DNA of 64,000 bases from Rhizocola hellebori (GCF_016862955.1 NZ_BONY01000037.1:30793-94792); one strand, 5' to 3'; counted from the first letter of the stretch, positions 1 to 7,223 are shown. Notes: generated by a model from the letters alone, not told the origin. Numbers and translations are program-made.

Positions 1-651
1 CAGCCCCCGCCAAGCGGCATCGGCCGCATTGAGACCACCATCAGCGTCAACCCTGAGACCGACGATGCACTGGTGGACCTGGGTTGGTGGTATCTGCACA
101 CGCTGACGGTGGAGGGTGTCCTCTATGAAACCGTGACGGTGGACCTGATCGCTGCGCCGGCCATCGCTGCAGCTACCGCCGCGGTGGACGTCGACGACGT
201 GATCCTGCTGACCGGCCTGCCTGCTGATGAGAGCTTGGCGGATGTCTACCTGACCGTGCTGGGTATTGTCGCCGAACGCATCGAGGGGGCGAGCCGCAGT
301 ATCACCTTCCGGTGTGTGCGCGGCGACACCTACAAGTGCGGGGTGTACGGCAGCGACCCGATTGGGAGCCTCTACGACAGCGACACATCGACCCTTGCTA
401 CAGGCTACAGCGCAACGGCCACCTCATTCTCTGTGGCGTCGAGCGACGGAACCCTTTGGATTACCGGCTCGGGTGCGCCCAACTTCCCGATCTTCTGGGA
501 TATCGAGGGGATGCGGATTCAGGTCGACGCGATCTCGGGCGCCACGTCGCCACAGACCGCGACCGTGGTGCGCAATGTGGACGGTTGGGACAAGGCGCTG
601 AGCTCAGGCGCGAAGGTCAGCTTGTGGGATCCGGCCCGCTATGCACGTTGA
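1..651 (+). CDS. Phage minor tail protein, C-terminal part (5' end outside window)
   Basis: The reading frame is open from base 1 to a TGA at 649-651, so this is the last 216 residues of a longer protein; an internal GTG at 73 is not taken as the start. The end of the protein, with the pattern TVVRNVDGWDKAL, then GAKVSLWDPARYAR, matches the C-terminus common in tail or baseplate proteins of actinophages (T-x-R-x-x-[NG]-x-x-x-K-x-h-x-x-G-x-x-V-x-L-W). It lies directly upstream of another structural gene and the lysis genes, as expected at the end of a late operon. The family is inferred from pattern and position; the role within the tail is not certain. Confidence 0.6.
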   Translation, partial: QPPPSGIGRIETTISVNPETDDALVDLGWWYLHTLTVEGVLYETVTVDLIAAPAIAAATAAVDVDDVILLTGLPADESLADVYLTVLGIVAERIEGASRSITFRCVRGDTYKCGVYGSDPIGSLYDSDTSTLATGYSATATSFSVASSDGTLWITGSGAPNFPIFWDIEGMRIQVDAISGATSPQTATVVRNVDGWDKALSSGAKVSLWDPARYAR

Positions 652-660
652 GGAGGGGCG

Positions 661-1188
661 ATGACGGACGTAGCTGCAGGGCAAAAGATCCTGGCTGCCC
701 ACATGCAGGACCATGAGACGCGTATCGACACGCTTGAGGCACTTGGTATTAGTCTCACGCCGCTGTGGAAGCGGAAGACCTCCATCGAGACTGTCAACAA
801 CAGCGCTGTACTCCAAAACGATGACGTGTTGTTCCTGCCCGTCCTGGCGAACACGGTCTATCACATGGAAATGCGGGTCATCCAAAACTCTGGCACGACA
901 CCAGATTTCAAGGCTGGTTGGACGTACCCGTCTGGACTGACGATGCTCTACAACAGGTTGGGGGTGGGGCTCGCCGGCGGTGGCAACGTTCACCTCCTTT
1001 TCAACTCCGACCAAACGACATCGATCTTGGACGATGGTTTTGCCGCGGACCGCTCCTTCATGATGTGGGGCTACGTCGCAGTGTCGACAACACCCGGAAC
1101 CCTTCAATTCCAATGGGCGCAGAACACGGCGAACGCGTCGAACACCAGCGTGTTGCCTGGCAGCTACCTCAAGTTGACGAAGGTCTAG
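661..1188 (+). CDS. Phage structural (tail-associated) protein, uncharacterised
   Basis: 175 residues, ATG preceded by a strong GAGGAGGGG ribosome-binding site that begins in the stop codon of the tail gene. The N-terminus (MTDVAAGQKILAAHMQDHETRI) is a short helix of a kind often found at the start of actinophage fibre or receptor-binding proteins, and the rest looks beta-rich with alternating hydrophobics (VYHMEMRVIQNSG, LQFQWAQNT). No catalytic motif is visible. Position between the tail gene and the endolysin supports a virion surface or tail-tip role; this is inference. Confidence 0.5.
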   Translation: MTDVAAGQKILAAHMQDHETRIDTLEALGISLTPLWKRKTSIETVNNSAVLQNDDVLFLPVLANTVYHMEMRVIQNSGTTPDFKAGWTYPSGLTMLYNRLGVGLAGGGNVHLLFNSDQTTSILDDGFAADRSFMMWGYVAVSTTPGTLQFQWAQNTANASNTSVLPGSYLKLTKV

Positions 1189-1197
1189 GAGGTCATC

Positions 1198-2322
1198 GTG
1201 GCCGATGATTCTGACGCGCCAGTCGTATTCGGTTGGGACGCTTCCGATTTCGACTGGGAGCGTGGCGCTAGGCCGGACAACGTCTTTGCCGCAGCGCGAG
1301 AGGGTATCCGCTTCTTTACGCACAAGATCACTGAGTCGGCCGGCGTTGTGCATTACCGCGCCGGCGAAATGGTGCGTGCCGCTGTGGCCGCTGGAATCCC
1401 GATCGTGGGTTTCTACGTCGTACCCCGCACCCCCGGTCCGTCCATTGCCGCTCAGGTCGACTTCGCGATCTATCAAGCTGACCGACAGATGCCGGAATGG
1501 CGCACTCTGCAAGGCTTTTTCTGGCAGGTCGATCTGGAGCACTGGAGCTACGATCAGGTCCACCCGCAACACGGCGTGGCGATGGCCGAGCTACTCCGAG
1601 CCAAGACCGGCAAGCGAGCGATTCTATACGCCCCGAGGTGGTCGTATGGCAACTCGATTCCCGGCGACGATGTCTTGTGGGCGAGCAACTACGGCTCGGA
1701 CCCATACATACATTTCCTGGAGGCTTACGCCGCGGGTGGCGGAGACAACCATCCGGGTTGGGCCCCCTACTCCGGGCGGTCTCCGGTGATCCTCCAATTC
1801 GGTAGCCGGACAACGATCGGCGGGCAGCGCATATGCGACGCCAATGCTTTCCGCGGCACGCTCGACCAATTGCGTGCCCTGATCACAGGAGATGACGAGA
1901 TGAGCTGGGATGAGCAGCTGGAGCGGGTAGAGGGCGAGACGCTACCCACGGGCAAGGTTCTGCCGGCCGAGCAACGCACCGCCCGAACGGCGCTGGCATT
2001 CGCACTGCGCCACAGCTACAGCGGCAGGCAAGCCTCTGAGGAGACGCTCCGCCTGACCCGCCAGCTGCTCGCGTCCCAGGCGGAGAGCGCCACCCGCGAG
2101 TCTTCGATGCTCGCGGCGATCCGCGCGCTGGCCGAAGGCGGAGGCGTCGAGGTGGCGCCGATCGTGGACGCGGTCCGTGCCGAAGCCCAGGCAACTCGGG
2201 ACCTGGTGGAGCAGCGCCACCAGAGCGAGATGGCGGAGCTCACGCGACTGCACGCCGAAGAGCTGGCTACGACGGTGGCCGGCCTGCAGGCGCAGCTTGA
2301 CGCGCTGCGTACGACGGACTGA
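1198..2322 (+). CDS. Phage endolysin, glycoside hydrolase family 25 (lysozyme-like)
   Basis: 374 residues with a GTG start 5 nt after AGGAGG. The N-terminal 230 residues show the GH25 layout: FGWDAS with Asp14 on the first strand and QVDLEHW with Asp112 and Glu114 as the catalytic pair. GH25 enzymes cut the beta-1,4 bond between N-acetylmuramic acid and N-acetylglucosamine. Residues after 240 form a long charged helical region (VRAEAQATRDLVEQRHQ and following) that looks like a coiled coil rather than a known wall-binding repeat. No signal peptide is seen, so release would need the membrane proteins encoded next. Confidence 0.8.
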   Translation: MADDSDAPVVFGWDASDFDWERGARPDNVFAAAREGIRFFTHKITESAGVVHYRAGEMVRAAVAAGIPIVGFYVVPRTPGPSIAAQVDFAIYQADRQMPEWRTLQGFFWQVDLEHWSYDQVHPQHGVAMAELLRAKTGKRAILYAPRWSYGNSIPGDDVLWASNYGSDPYIHFLEAYAAGGGDNHPGWAPYSGRSPVILQFGSRTTIGGQRICDANAFRGTLDQLRALITGDDEMSWDEQLERVEGETLPTGKVLPAEQRTARTALAFALRHSYSGRQASEETLRLTRQLLASQAESATRESSMLAAIRALAEGGGVEVAPIVDAVRAEAQATRDLVEQRHQSEMAELTRLHAEELATTVAGLQAQLDALRTTD

Positions 2323-2327
2323 CGCTC

Positions 2328-2759
2328 ATGGGCGAGCCGTCACCGGTGGTGGTCCTGATCGGCCGGCGCCCACCGCACGAGGTACTCCTGTTGGCGGTCA
2401 GTATTCCGCTCGGCCTGGGGATGCTGACCCGCGCGCCGGCGCCGGCGTCCGTCATCGCGCTCATGCCGGCCTGGGTAGTGGTCGCCTGGGCTACGGCGCT
2501 GATGCTGTCGGGCATCGTCGGGGTGGCCTCCGCGGTCTGGACTGGCGACATTCTGCGCGCGTTGTGGGCCGAGCTCGGCGCGCTGCTGCTCGGCGCCGGC
2601 GTCTTCGCGACCTACACCGCGGCGGTATTCGTGAGCGCCGGCATGCGCGCCTGGTTCAGCGGTGGCTTCATGGGCGCCTGGGCGGTGGCCAACCTGATTC
2701 GGTGTGCGCAGATCAGGCGCGAGGTGCGACGGCTCACCGCGGGAGCGAGGCTGCCATGA
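2328..2759 (+). CDS. Small multi-spanning membrane protein, holin candidate
   Basis: 143 residues, starting 5 nt after the endolysin stop. Four hydrophobic segments are visible (about residues 19-36, 43-65, 77-100 and 105-120), ending in a basic tail (QIRREVRRLTAGARL). A protein of this size and topology immediately after an endolysin is a natural candidate for the holin or a lysis accessory, but no family-specific motif is recognised. The stop overlaps the next start in an ATGA, so the two are translationally coupled. Confidence 0.5.
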   Translation: MGEPSPVVVLIGRRPPHEVLLLAVSIPLGLGMLTRAPAPASVIALMPAWVVVAWATALMLSGIVGVASAVWTGDILRALWAELGALLLGAGVFATYTAAVFVSAGMRAWFSGGFMGAWAVANLIRCAQIRREVRRLTAGARLP

Positions 2760-3139
2760 GCGCGGTCGACTGGCCGGCGGTGCTCTCGGGCGGTCTAGGT
2801 GTGGCCATCCTGGGCGCCGTGGTGGCCATCGTGCGCGCGGTGATGGGCCGGCCGCTCGTGCAGGCGTCGGCCGCGGACCAGATCTCCACGACGGCTCTCA
2901 AGCTCATCGTCGCGGCCGAGCGTTCCGCGGAGAGAGCCGGCCAAGAGGCAACCGACGCTAAGCGCGAGGCGACCGATGCCAGGCGCGAGGCGACCGACGC
3001 TCGACGCGCGGCCGACGAAGCAGCCCGAGAGGTGCGCCTGCTCAAATCCGCGATCCTGGCGCCCACCGCGACGCTTGAACGCCTCCGCGAAATGGTGGGC
3101 GAGCCTGGCGCCAACGGATCCGCGGGGGTGAGGGTCTAA
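2756..3139 (+). CDS. Membrane-anchored coiled-coil protein of the lysis cassette
   Basis: 127 residues. The ATG at 2756 overlaps the previous stop. One membrane segment (about residues 10-29) is followed by a long helix containing repeats of the type DAKREATDARREATD (about residues 65-85), a strong coiled-coil signal made of 21-bp near-identical DNA repeats, then a Pro/Gly tail. Small membrane-plus-coiled-coil proteins occur in phage lysis modules as holin partners; this role is inferred. It ends convergently, overlapping the minus-strand gene that follows by 4 bases. Confidence 0.5.
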   Translation: MSAVDWPAVLSGGLGVAILGAVVAIVRAVMGRPLVQASAADQISTTALKLIVAAERSAERAGQEATDAKREATDARREATDARRAADEAAREVRLLKSAILAPTATLERLREMVGEPGANGSAGVRV

Positions 3140-3375
3140 TGCTCGGGCGGACAGTCGATGTTGTGCGCCTTCGTGGTGCGGGCTCCGTCGCAATCCTTTA
3201 CACGGCAAGAAAACTTAGTCGTCATCTTCCTGCATCGGGGGCAGCGTCCCCAACCGTTGTCTTCGATCGGGTGGCCGCGGTAGCACGCCTCTGGTGGCAC
3301 AAGCTTGATGCCCTGCTCGCCCCAAGGCACATAGTCACCCTGGTGAAGCTCCCAGTCCTTCGGTCGCGGTCCCAT
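3136..3375 (-). CDS. Small Cys-rich protein of the prophage, unknown function
   Basis: 79 residues. Cysteines are arranged as CYRG, then CPRC, then CRVKDC and a final C near the end, with several histidines, which suggests a zinc ribbon. It is transcribed against the lysis genes and diverges from the holin-like gene at 3422. No family is recognised. Short zinc-ribbon proteins are frequent phage cargo, but no function can be assigned. Confidence 0.45.
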   Translation of the reverse strand: MGPRPKDWELHQGDYVPWGEQGIKLVPPEACYRGHPIEDNGWGRCPRCRKMTTKFSCRVKDCDGARTTKAHNIDCPPEH

Positions 3376-3421
3376 GTCCGGAGGCTATTAGAACAACCGT
3401 ACTATTGCAAGGAGAAAGACC

Positions 3422-3676
3422 ATGTCAACAGGCGTCGATCCAGCCCTCAACCCCAATGCCGAAGAGCCGGCGCTGTCGGTAGGCGGCATCACCATGGTCG
3501 GTACAGCCGCGCTCGGCGTGGTGGCCGCCCTCGTGCCCATCCCCGTCGCCACCAAAGCGGCGGTTCTCGGCCTGATAGCAGCGCTGGCGCCCATCGTGAC
3601 CGCGTTGCTGGTGCGACGTCGAGTGTATTCGCCGGCGACGGTCACGCGGATGCTCAACGGCGACGGGCGGCGCTGA
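3422..3676 (+). CDS. Holin-like small membrane protein
   Basis: 84 residues, ATG preceded by AAGGAGA at 7 nt. Two hydrophobic helices (about 22-42 and 45-63) are joined by a short loop, with an acidic/polar N-terminus and a basic C-terminus (RRRVYSPATVTRML). This size and charge distribution fits class II phage holins. A perfect hairpin terminator follows. It is separated from the endolysin operon by the minus-strand gene at 3136-3375 and must have its own promoter. Confidence 0.55.
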   Translation: MSTGVDPALNPNAEEPALSVGGITMVGTAALGVVAALVPIPVATKAAVLGLIAALAPIVTALLVRRRVYSPATVTRMLNGDGRR

Positions 3677-3709
3677 CACTCACTCCGGTCTAACCAGACA
3701 CAGAAGCAA

Positions 3710-3744
3710 ATCGGCCCGCTCTCAGCCTTGGAGGGCGGGCCGAT
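3710..3744. terminator. Bidirectional hairpin terminator
   Basis: Perfect 10-bp stem ATCGGCCCGC / GCGGGCCGAT with a 15-nt loop, between the convergent genes ending at 3676 and 3789. Confidence 0.65.
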
Positions 3745-3749
3745 CTACA

Positions 3750-3765
3750 TGTTTCACGTGAAATC
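3750..3765. other. parS-like ParB-binding site
   Basis: TGTTTCACGTGAAATC contains the perfect 12-bp palindrome TTTCACGTGAAA and matches the conserved bacterial parS element TGTTTCACGTGAAACA at 14 of 16 positions; against the 14-bp form GTTTCACGTGAAAC only the last base differs. It is non-coding, just after the terminator. Binding by ParB is inferred from sequence alone. Confidence 0.6.
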
Positions 3766-3788
3766 CGTTGCGCTGTCCGGGCTGCCGG

Positions 3789-4124
3789 TCACGCCGCGAC
3801 AGCGTCGAAAAGCCCCTCCCTCTGCCTTGGTGCTTTCTTGGCGCGCGTCGTTGGTTTGACTGTCCGGGCGTCCGGACGCTCTACGCGGTTGCGTGCGTCC
3901 TGAATCGTTGAGCTGGGAACGCCTGTCGCCTGCTCGATCTCGCGGACTGTCATTCCCTCCGCATACAACTTGTCGAGGTGCTGATCTATCTGCTCGTCGA
4001 TGATGGCCAACAGGCGCCGCACGATCTCGCGCCACTGCAGCAAATGATGGGTGCGGTCTAGTGTGTCCGGCATCCCGGACAGTGCCTTTAGCAGAATGTC
4101 AAAGACGGTTTTCGCTGTGTTCAT
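3789..4124 (-). CDS. Small HTH protein of the prophage
   Basis: 111 residues, with GGGGAGGAAG before the ATG. An N-terminal helical part (LLQWREIVRRLLAIIDEQIDQHLDKLY) leads to a helix-turn-helix reading EGMTVREIEQATGVPSSTIQDARNR, then a basic tail. The HTH resembles resolvase/sigma-4 type recognition units. It is the last gene of a minus-strand run starting near 5530. A DNA-binding role is likely; the target is unknown. Confidence 0.5.
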   Translation of the reverse strand: MNTAKTVFDILLKALSGMPDTLDRTHHLLQWREIVRRLLAIIDEQIDQHLDKLYAEGMTVREIEQATGVPSSTIQDARNRVERPDARTVKPTTRAKKAPRQREGLFDAVAA

Positions 4125-4175
4125 GACTTCCTCCCCTTGCCGGTTCGGGTTGTCCGGCGGTCCGGACGGTGGGCG

Positions 4176-4379
4176 CTACTGCTGAGGTATGTAGAGGGTT
4201 TTGGGGTTGGCCACCGCGTCGTAAGCGTCAGCCTGACCACCGTGGTAAACCGCTACCAACTCACTAAAAAGCTGGTTGGCCAAATCGGCCTGCATTCCGA
4301 GAGGCGTGAGTTTGCCTTCGTTGCTGATGTAGCGGCCGATGAATGCATATGCGCGGGTCTGCAATTCCCTCATGTCCAT
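4176..4379 (-). CDS. Hypothetical small prophage protein
   Basis: 67 residues, ATG preceded by AAAGGA. The sequence is soluble and helical (RAYAFIGRYI, LANQLFSELVAVYHGG). No recognisable motif. It lies in the same minus-strand run as its neighbours. Confidence 0.4.
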   Translation of the reverse strand: MDMRELQTRAYAFIGRYISNEGKLTPLGMQADLANQLFSELVAVYHGGQADAYDAVANPKTLYIPQQ

Positions 4380-4456
4380 TGCTTGATCCTTTGGTTGGTG
4401 GGAATGGATAGCACCACCCGGCGACGCTCCTCACGGCAATCGCCGGATGGGCCTAG

Positions 4457-4492
4457 CGCCTGGCGGGTCCGCTCCGAGGTGTCCGCCAGGCG
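4457..4492 (-). terminator. Hairpin downstream of the 4500-4901 gene
   Basis: Perfect 10-bp stem CGCCTGGCGG / CCGCCAGGCG with a 16-nt loop, starting 8 nt after the minus-strand stop at 4500. There is no clear T-run, so it may attenuate rather than stop transcription. Confidence 0.5.
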
Positions 4493-4499
4493 AGGCGTT

Positions 4500-4901
4500 T
4501 CAAGCCGCGGTGATCCCCGCGGCACGCTCAAACTCTTCGCGGGTCTGGTAGGCGTTGCTTGTCCTCGGGTCTGCGTACCAGGCGACGGTGATACCGAGCT
4601 TTGCCGCAGCCTTGACCAGAGTCCGGTAGCGGCGAATTGCGGTTTCGTTCACGCCACCGTTGGAGCCGTCAGCGGTGAGGTTGGAGTAGTTTTCCGCGAT
4701 GCCCGTTTTCGTGCCACGGCTAGGGTCATAGCACGTGACCGTGGTGAGCTTGGCTGTTTTCGGGAACAGTGCGGCGAATTGCTGAGCCTGCTCCAGTGTG
4801 GCGAATTCAGCCCGGAACAAATAGTGACAGGGCATCGAAGCGTCTTTGCGGTGACGCCAGTATGCTTCGATGTTCAGGACCGGTGCTGTGAGCCCGTTCA
4901 T
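4500..4901 (-). CDS. Hypothetical prophage protein
   Basis: 133 residues from the ATG at 4901, chosen because GGAGGAAGCA precedes it; a TTG 12 nt upstream lies within that ribosome-binding site. The protein is soluble, with mixed alpha/beta character: a strand-helix unit near residue 25-45 (HYLFRAEFATLEQAQQFAALF) and a helical C-terminus. No domain is recognised. Confidence 0.45.
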   Translation of the reverse strand: MNGLTAPVLNIEAYWRHRKDASMPCHYLFRAEFATLEQAQQFAALFPKTAKLTTVTCYDPSRGTKTGIAENYSNLTADGSNGGVNETAIRRYRTLVKAAAKLGITVAWYADPRTSNAYQTREEFERAAGITAA

Positions 4902-4961
4902 TGCTTCCTCCAATGTGGATTGGGTGCCGAGCCTGGGGGAAGTCAGGCTCGGCGGGCTGTG

Positions 4962-5138
4962 TCAGTGGCGGTGGACTAGGCGGAGGAATTCCGAGGCGTC
5001 CCATGAGGCGCCTTGGTGTCCGGGCTCCTGCTCGCGCTCGGTGATGGCGCTCTGTGCCTCGCTCATCGCCATCTGGGCGGCTATCCGTGTTCCGTGTGTC
5101 TTCGCCAGCTCGGCGATCCTGTTCTGCATCTCGCTCAT
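4962..5138 (-). CDS. Small helical protein under the duplicated phage operator
   Basis: 58 residues (MSEMQNRIAELAKTHGTRI and onward), mostly helical and charged. There is no ribosome-binding site: the ATG lies exactly 6 nt after a TACGCT -10 box, so the mRNA is probably leaderless. The promoter/operator is a copy of the one before the 5186-5530 gene. The protein is too short for a family call. Confidence 0.5.
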   Translation of the reverse strand: MSEMQNRIAELAKTHGTRIAAQMAMSEAQSAITEREQEPGHQGASWDASEFLRLVHRH

Positions 5139-5140
5139 GA

Positions 5141-5191
5141 ATTTAGCGTAACACGTTAAATAGGGGAGCGCAATTAGCGTGTTACTTAATT
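5141..5191 (-). promoter_or_regulatory. Promoter with paired operators, copy 1
   Basis: On the minus strand: -35 TTGCGC (5173-5168), 17 nt, -10 TACGCT (5150-5145), 6 nt, ATG at 5138. The -10 lies in the imperfect palindrome TTTAGCGTAACACGTTAAA. A second related box, AATTAGCGTGTTACTTAATT, starts 30 bp further on and overlaps the stop codon of the 5186-5530 gene. The same arrangement recurs at 5533-5585. Confidence 0.7.
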
Positions 5192-5530
5192 TTCGACCCA
5201 TCCGCGCTTGATCCAGTCGGACCGGACGCCACCAACCGAGACGAGCGCGCCATTCTTGGTTTCGCGGGTAGCCTTGCCGCCCTTGCGTTGCCACATGACG
5301 TAGAGCGTGCCGTGGTCGTTGTGCTCGGCGATTGGCTCGAAATCCGCAACCCACGTGTAGGTGATTGGGCTAGGGCGAAACCCGACGATCTTCTTTGCAC
5401 ACTCAAGCCCAACCGTTGAACCGTCACTGAGAACGGCGATCCAGCGAAGGCCGGTCCTAGGGCAGGCCGAGCATTCGCCTTGAAACTCCCGGTCTTCGAT
5501 CTTCCAGATCATGGGCTTGGTGTTTGTCAT
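5186..5530 (-). CDS. Hypothetical phage protein with Cys pairs
   Basis: 114 residues, leaderless start 6 nt after TACGCT. The N-terminal part has CSACPRTGLRW and a later C (VGLECAKK), which may bind zinc, in a beta-rich context (REFQGECSACP, TVGLECAKKIVG); the C-terminal part looks like a short beta domain (HGTLYVMWQRKGGKATRE). No known fold is recognised. It is the first gene of the minus-strand run 5530 to 3789 and the best candidate target of the adjacent ribbon-helix-helix protein. Confidence 0.5.
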   Translation of the reverse strand: MTNTKPMIWKIEDREFQGECSACPRTGLRWIAVLSDGSTVGLECAKKIVGFRPSPITYTWVADFEPIAEHNDHGTLYVMWQRKGGKATRETKNGALVSVGGVRSDWIKRGWVEN

Positions 5531-5532
5531 GG

Positions 5533-5586
5533 ATTTAGCGTAACACGTTAAATCGCATTGGGCAATTAACGTGCTACTCTAATTTC
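5533..5586. promoter_or_regulatory. Divergent promoters with paired operators, copy 2
   Basis: Minus strand: -35 TTGCCC (5565-5560), 17 nt, -10 TACGCT (5542-5537), 6 nt, ATG at 5530. Plus strand: -10 TACTCT (5575-5580), 6 nt, GTG at 5587. The box TTTAGCGTAACACGTTAAA is identical to copy 1, and the partner box (AATTAACGTGCTACTCTAATT) again starts 30 bp away and covers the plus-strand -10. Confidence 0.7.
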
Positions 5587-5784
5587 GTGACCGAGACGAA
5601 GAGGGGCCGCGGCAGGCCTGTGACCACTGGGACTCCGCCCGTTCGAACCCTGCGTGTCGGTCCAATCTGGGACAAGGCAAAGGAAATAGCCGACAAGCGA
5701 GGCGACAAGATGGCGGACGTCGTCGGGCCACACGTCGAGCGTGGGCTACAGGATTACATCGACGAGCACCAGGACGAAGTTTAG
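5587..5784 (+). CDS. Ribbon-helix-helix (CopG/Arc-type) DNA-binding protein
   Basis: 65 residues. A basic arm (TKRGRGRP) is followed by a strand (VRTLRVG), helix 1 (WDKAKEIADKRG), a turn and helix 2 (MADVVGPHVERGLQDYIDEH), the layout of ribbon-helix-helix repressors. There is no ribosome-binding site; the GTG is 6 nt after TACTCT, so the transcript is likely leaderless. It sits beside the duplicated operators, one of which covers its own -10, so autoregulation and control of the divergent minus-strand genes is the simplest reading (inference). A strong terminator begins at its stop codon. Confidence 0.6.
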   Translation: MTETKRGRGRPVTTGTPPVRTLRVGPIWDKAKEIADKRGDKMADVVGPHVERGLQDYIDEHQDEV

Positions 5785-5819
5785 TGATGGTGCCCCGCAT
5801 GGGTTCGGGGCACCATCAC
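5784..5819 (+). terminator. Strong hairpin terminator
   Basis: Perfect 13-bp stem GTGATGGTGCCCC / GGGGCACCATCAC starting in the last base of the stop codon of the ribbon-helix-helix gene. The next 118 bases, up to the gene ending at 5938, hold nothing I can identify. Confidence 0.7.
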
Positions 5820-5937
5820 CGGCCATCACCGTCTGTCCACGGCAACCGGTCTGAGTCCGGGCCGTCCGGTGAGGCCTCATCCCGCTCGCGTTCTCAGCCG
5901 CGGGCGAGGAAGGATCCGAAGTTCAAGCGTGAGCCAG

Positions 5938-6222
5938 CTACTGACGTCGTCGCCCATCTGGCGGACGCTCGGCCTGCAGCGCCGCGTATAGCCGCGCAAA
6001 GTGGTCGCCAGTCTTAAAGAGCTCATCGCACAAGGTGGCGAACGCTTCCGACGGATACCTTGTGGCGCACTCGATCCGCGAGACGATGGTCCGGTGTAGG
6101 CGCGCGTGCCAGGCTAGGCGCAGCATCGTCATTCCAGCGGCCAGCCGATGCCGGCGCACCTCCGCTCCGAACCGGTGGCGAGCGGAGGCCTCAGGCGTCA
6201 AGGGCTTGAGATGGTTTGGCAT
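5938..6222 (-). CDS. Short XRE-type HTH regulator
   Basis: 94 residues. The core FGAEVRRHRLAAGMTMLRLA followed by ARLHRTIVSRIECATRYPS is a Cro/CI-type helix-turn-helix in the form common in Streptomyces-like regulators, but without their usual C-terminal ligand domain. It is the last of seven tightly packed minus-strand genes. Its start is 4 bases after the preceding stop. Function in element maintenance is plausible but not shown. Confidence 0.65.
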   Translation of the reverse strand: MPNHLKPLTPEASARHRFGAEVRRHRLAAGMTMLRLAWHARLHRTIVSRIECATRYPSEAFATLCDELFKTGDHFARLYAALQAERPPDGRRRQ

Positions 6223-6226
6223 TGGG

Positions 6227-6715
6227 CTACTGCGTGGTGAGGTCGAAATAGACCGTGCTCGTGCCGTCGAGCCGGTAGACCCGACCGACGTAACCAGGGC
6301 ACGGCTCGGCGGTGGCGGACCACCAGACTCCCGCTGGTGGCTGCGAGGTGAGCTGCGCGCTCATGTGGGGCGCCTCAGCCGGCTTCCACTGATGCCCCCA
6401 CCGCAGGGTGTACACCGCCTGCTCGGGCAGCGTGACCAGCGCCTCGATCTCGTAATCCACGGGTCCGGGCACATCGAGTCTCCAGCGCTCTGATTCCGGC
6501 CGGTCCTCCGCACCCACCTCCCAGAATCGCCAGCGCGCGTCGACAGCTTCGGCCACACCAGGGCAGTGAAGGGCCAGAGGTGCGAGATCCGTTTGCACAG
6601 GGCCGATCTCGTGCTCGGGTGCTGGTGCGGTCAGCTCGACCACGGCCACGGTGACCGTAGCTAGCGCGAGCGTCGCGACTCCCCCCATCGTCAGCAACAG
6701 TGTCTTTACCTTCAT
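6227..6715 (-). CDS. Secreted or membrane-anchored hypothetical protein
   Basis: 162 residues from the ATG at 6715, which follows GGAGGA by 7 nt and overlaps the upstream stop (ATGA). A signal anchor (VKTLLLTMGGVATLALATVTVAVV) is followed by an external domain with Trp-rich strands (ARWRFWEVG, YTLRWGHQW, GVWWSATAE) and two cysteines (LHCPG, EPCPG) that may pair. No family is recognised. Confidence 0.5.
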   Translation of the reverse strand: MKVKTLLLTMGGVATLALATVTVAVVELTAPAPEHEIGPVQTDLAPLALHCPGVAEAVDARWRFWEVGAEDRPESERWRLDVPGPVDYEIEALVTLPEQAVYTLRWGHQWKPAEAPHMSAQLTSQPPAGVWWSATAEPCPGYVGRVYRLDGTSTVYFDLTTQ

Positions 6716-6972
6716 CGGTGCTTCCTCCAGCGGCGGTATCTCGGGCGCGATCGGATCCACGCCGAGCGCCTGACGCGTAGGCGAAAGGCGGCTCGGTGCC
6801 CTTCGCTGATCGTGCGGATGTCCTCATAGGTCGGCTTGCCGCCGCGGGCGCGCAGGACTCGGTGGGTGCGGCATTGGCAGGGGAGGCGCCGGCGCGCGTC
6901 CTGACGGTCGTACTGCGCTACTTCGGCAGGCGACCAGGTCCGCATGTCTGTGTTTGATCGGGCGAGCGTCAA
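6712..6972 (-). CDS. Small basic protein, unknown
   Basis: 86 residues from a TTG that overlaps the upstream stop (TTGA); an ATG nine codons on is an alternative. The protein is Arg-rich (RQDARRRLPCQCRTHRVLRARGG) with a CQC pair. Start and stop overlaps with both neighbours argue that it is translated, but composition alone gives no function. Confidence 0.4.
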   Translation of the reverse strand: MTLARSNTDMRTWSPAEVAQYDRQDARRRLPCQCRTHRVLRARGGKPTYEDIRTISEGHRAAFRLRVRRSAWIRSRPRYRRWRKHR

Positions 6973-7154
6973 ACGAACCGCCGATTGATCCGCGTGCGGC
7001 GACCGCTGATCCGCTCTCGGAATCGTTGCAGCTCTCCGTCTCGGGCGAGCACAATCGCGGCGAGCTCCTCCGCTTCAGCGAGCGTGTTCGGCGGAATCCC
7101 CATGGCTAGCTCGACTTGGGTGGACGCCGGGCTTGGCTGTTCGTTGACTGGCAC
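6969..7154 (-). CDS. Small helical protein, unknown
   Basis: 61 residues from the GTG at 7154, chosen because TTGGAGG precedes it at 6 nt. The C-terminal half is an amphipathic helix (LAEAEELAAIVLARDGELQRF) ending in a basic tail. It begins a new translational run after a hairpin at 7190-7223. Confidence 0.4.
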   Translation of the reverse strand: MPVNEQPSPASTQVELAMGIPPNTLAEAEELAAIVLARDGELQRFRERISGRRTRINRRFV

Positions 7155-7189
7155 CGCAACCTCCAATGTCGTGATTGGACCTTGACAGC

Positions 7190-7223
7190 GGCACTCGTGG
7201 AGTTTGGGGAGTCCACGAGTGCC
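7190..7223. terminator. Hairpin between minus-strand genes
   Basis: Perfect 12-bp stem GGCACTCGTGGA / TCCACGAGTGCC with a 10-nt loop, between the genes at 7282 and 7154; no T-run. Confidence 0.5.

Noticed and set aside
604..1572. 322-codon minus-strand open frame opposite the tail and endolysin genes
   Set aside because: It is antisense to three plus-strand genes with better composition and ribosome-binding sites; its translation is Arg/Val-rich filler typical of high-GC antisense frames.
5784..6017. 77-codon plus-strand frame starting in the terminator
   Set aside because: It begins within a perfect hairpin and overlaps the XRE gene antisense; the composition is Ser/Arg/Pro-rich.
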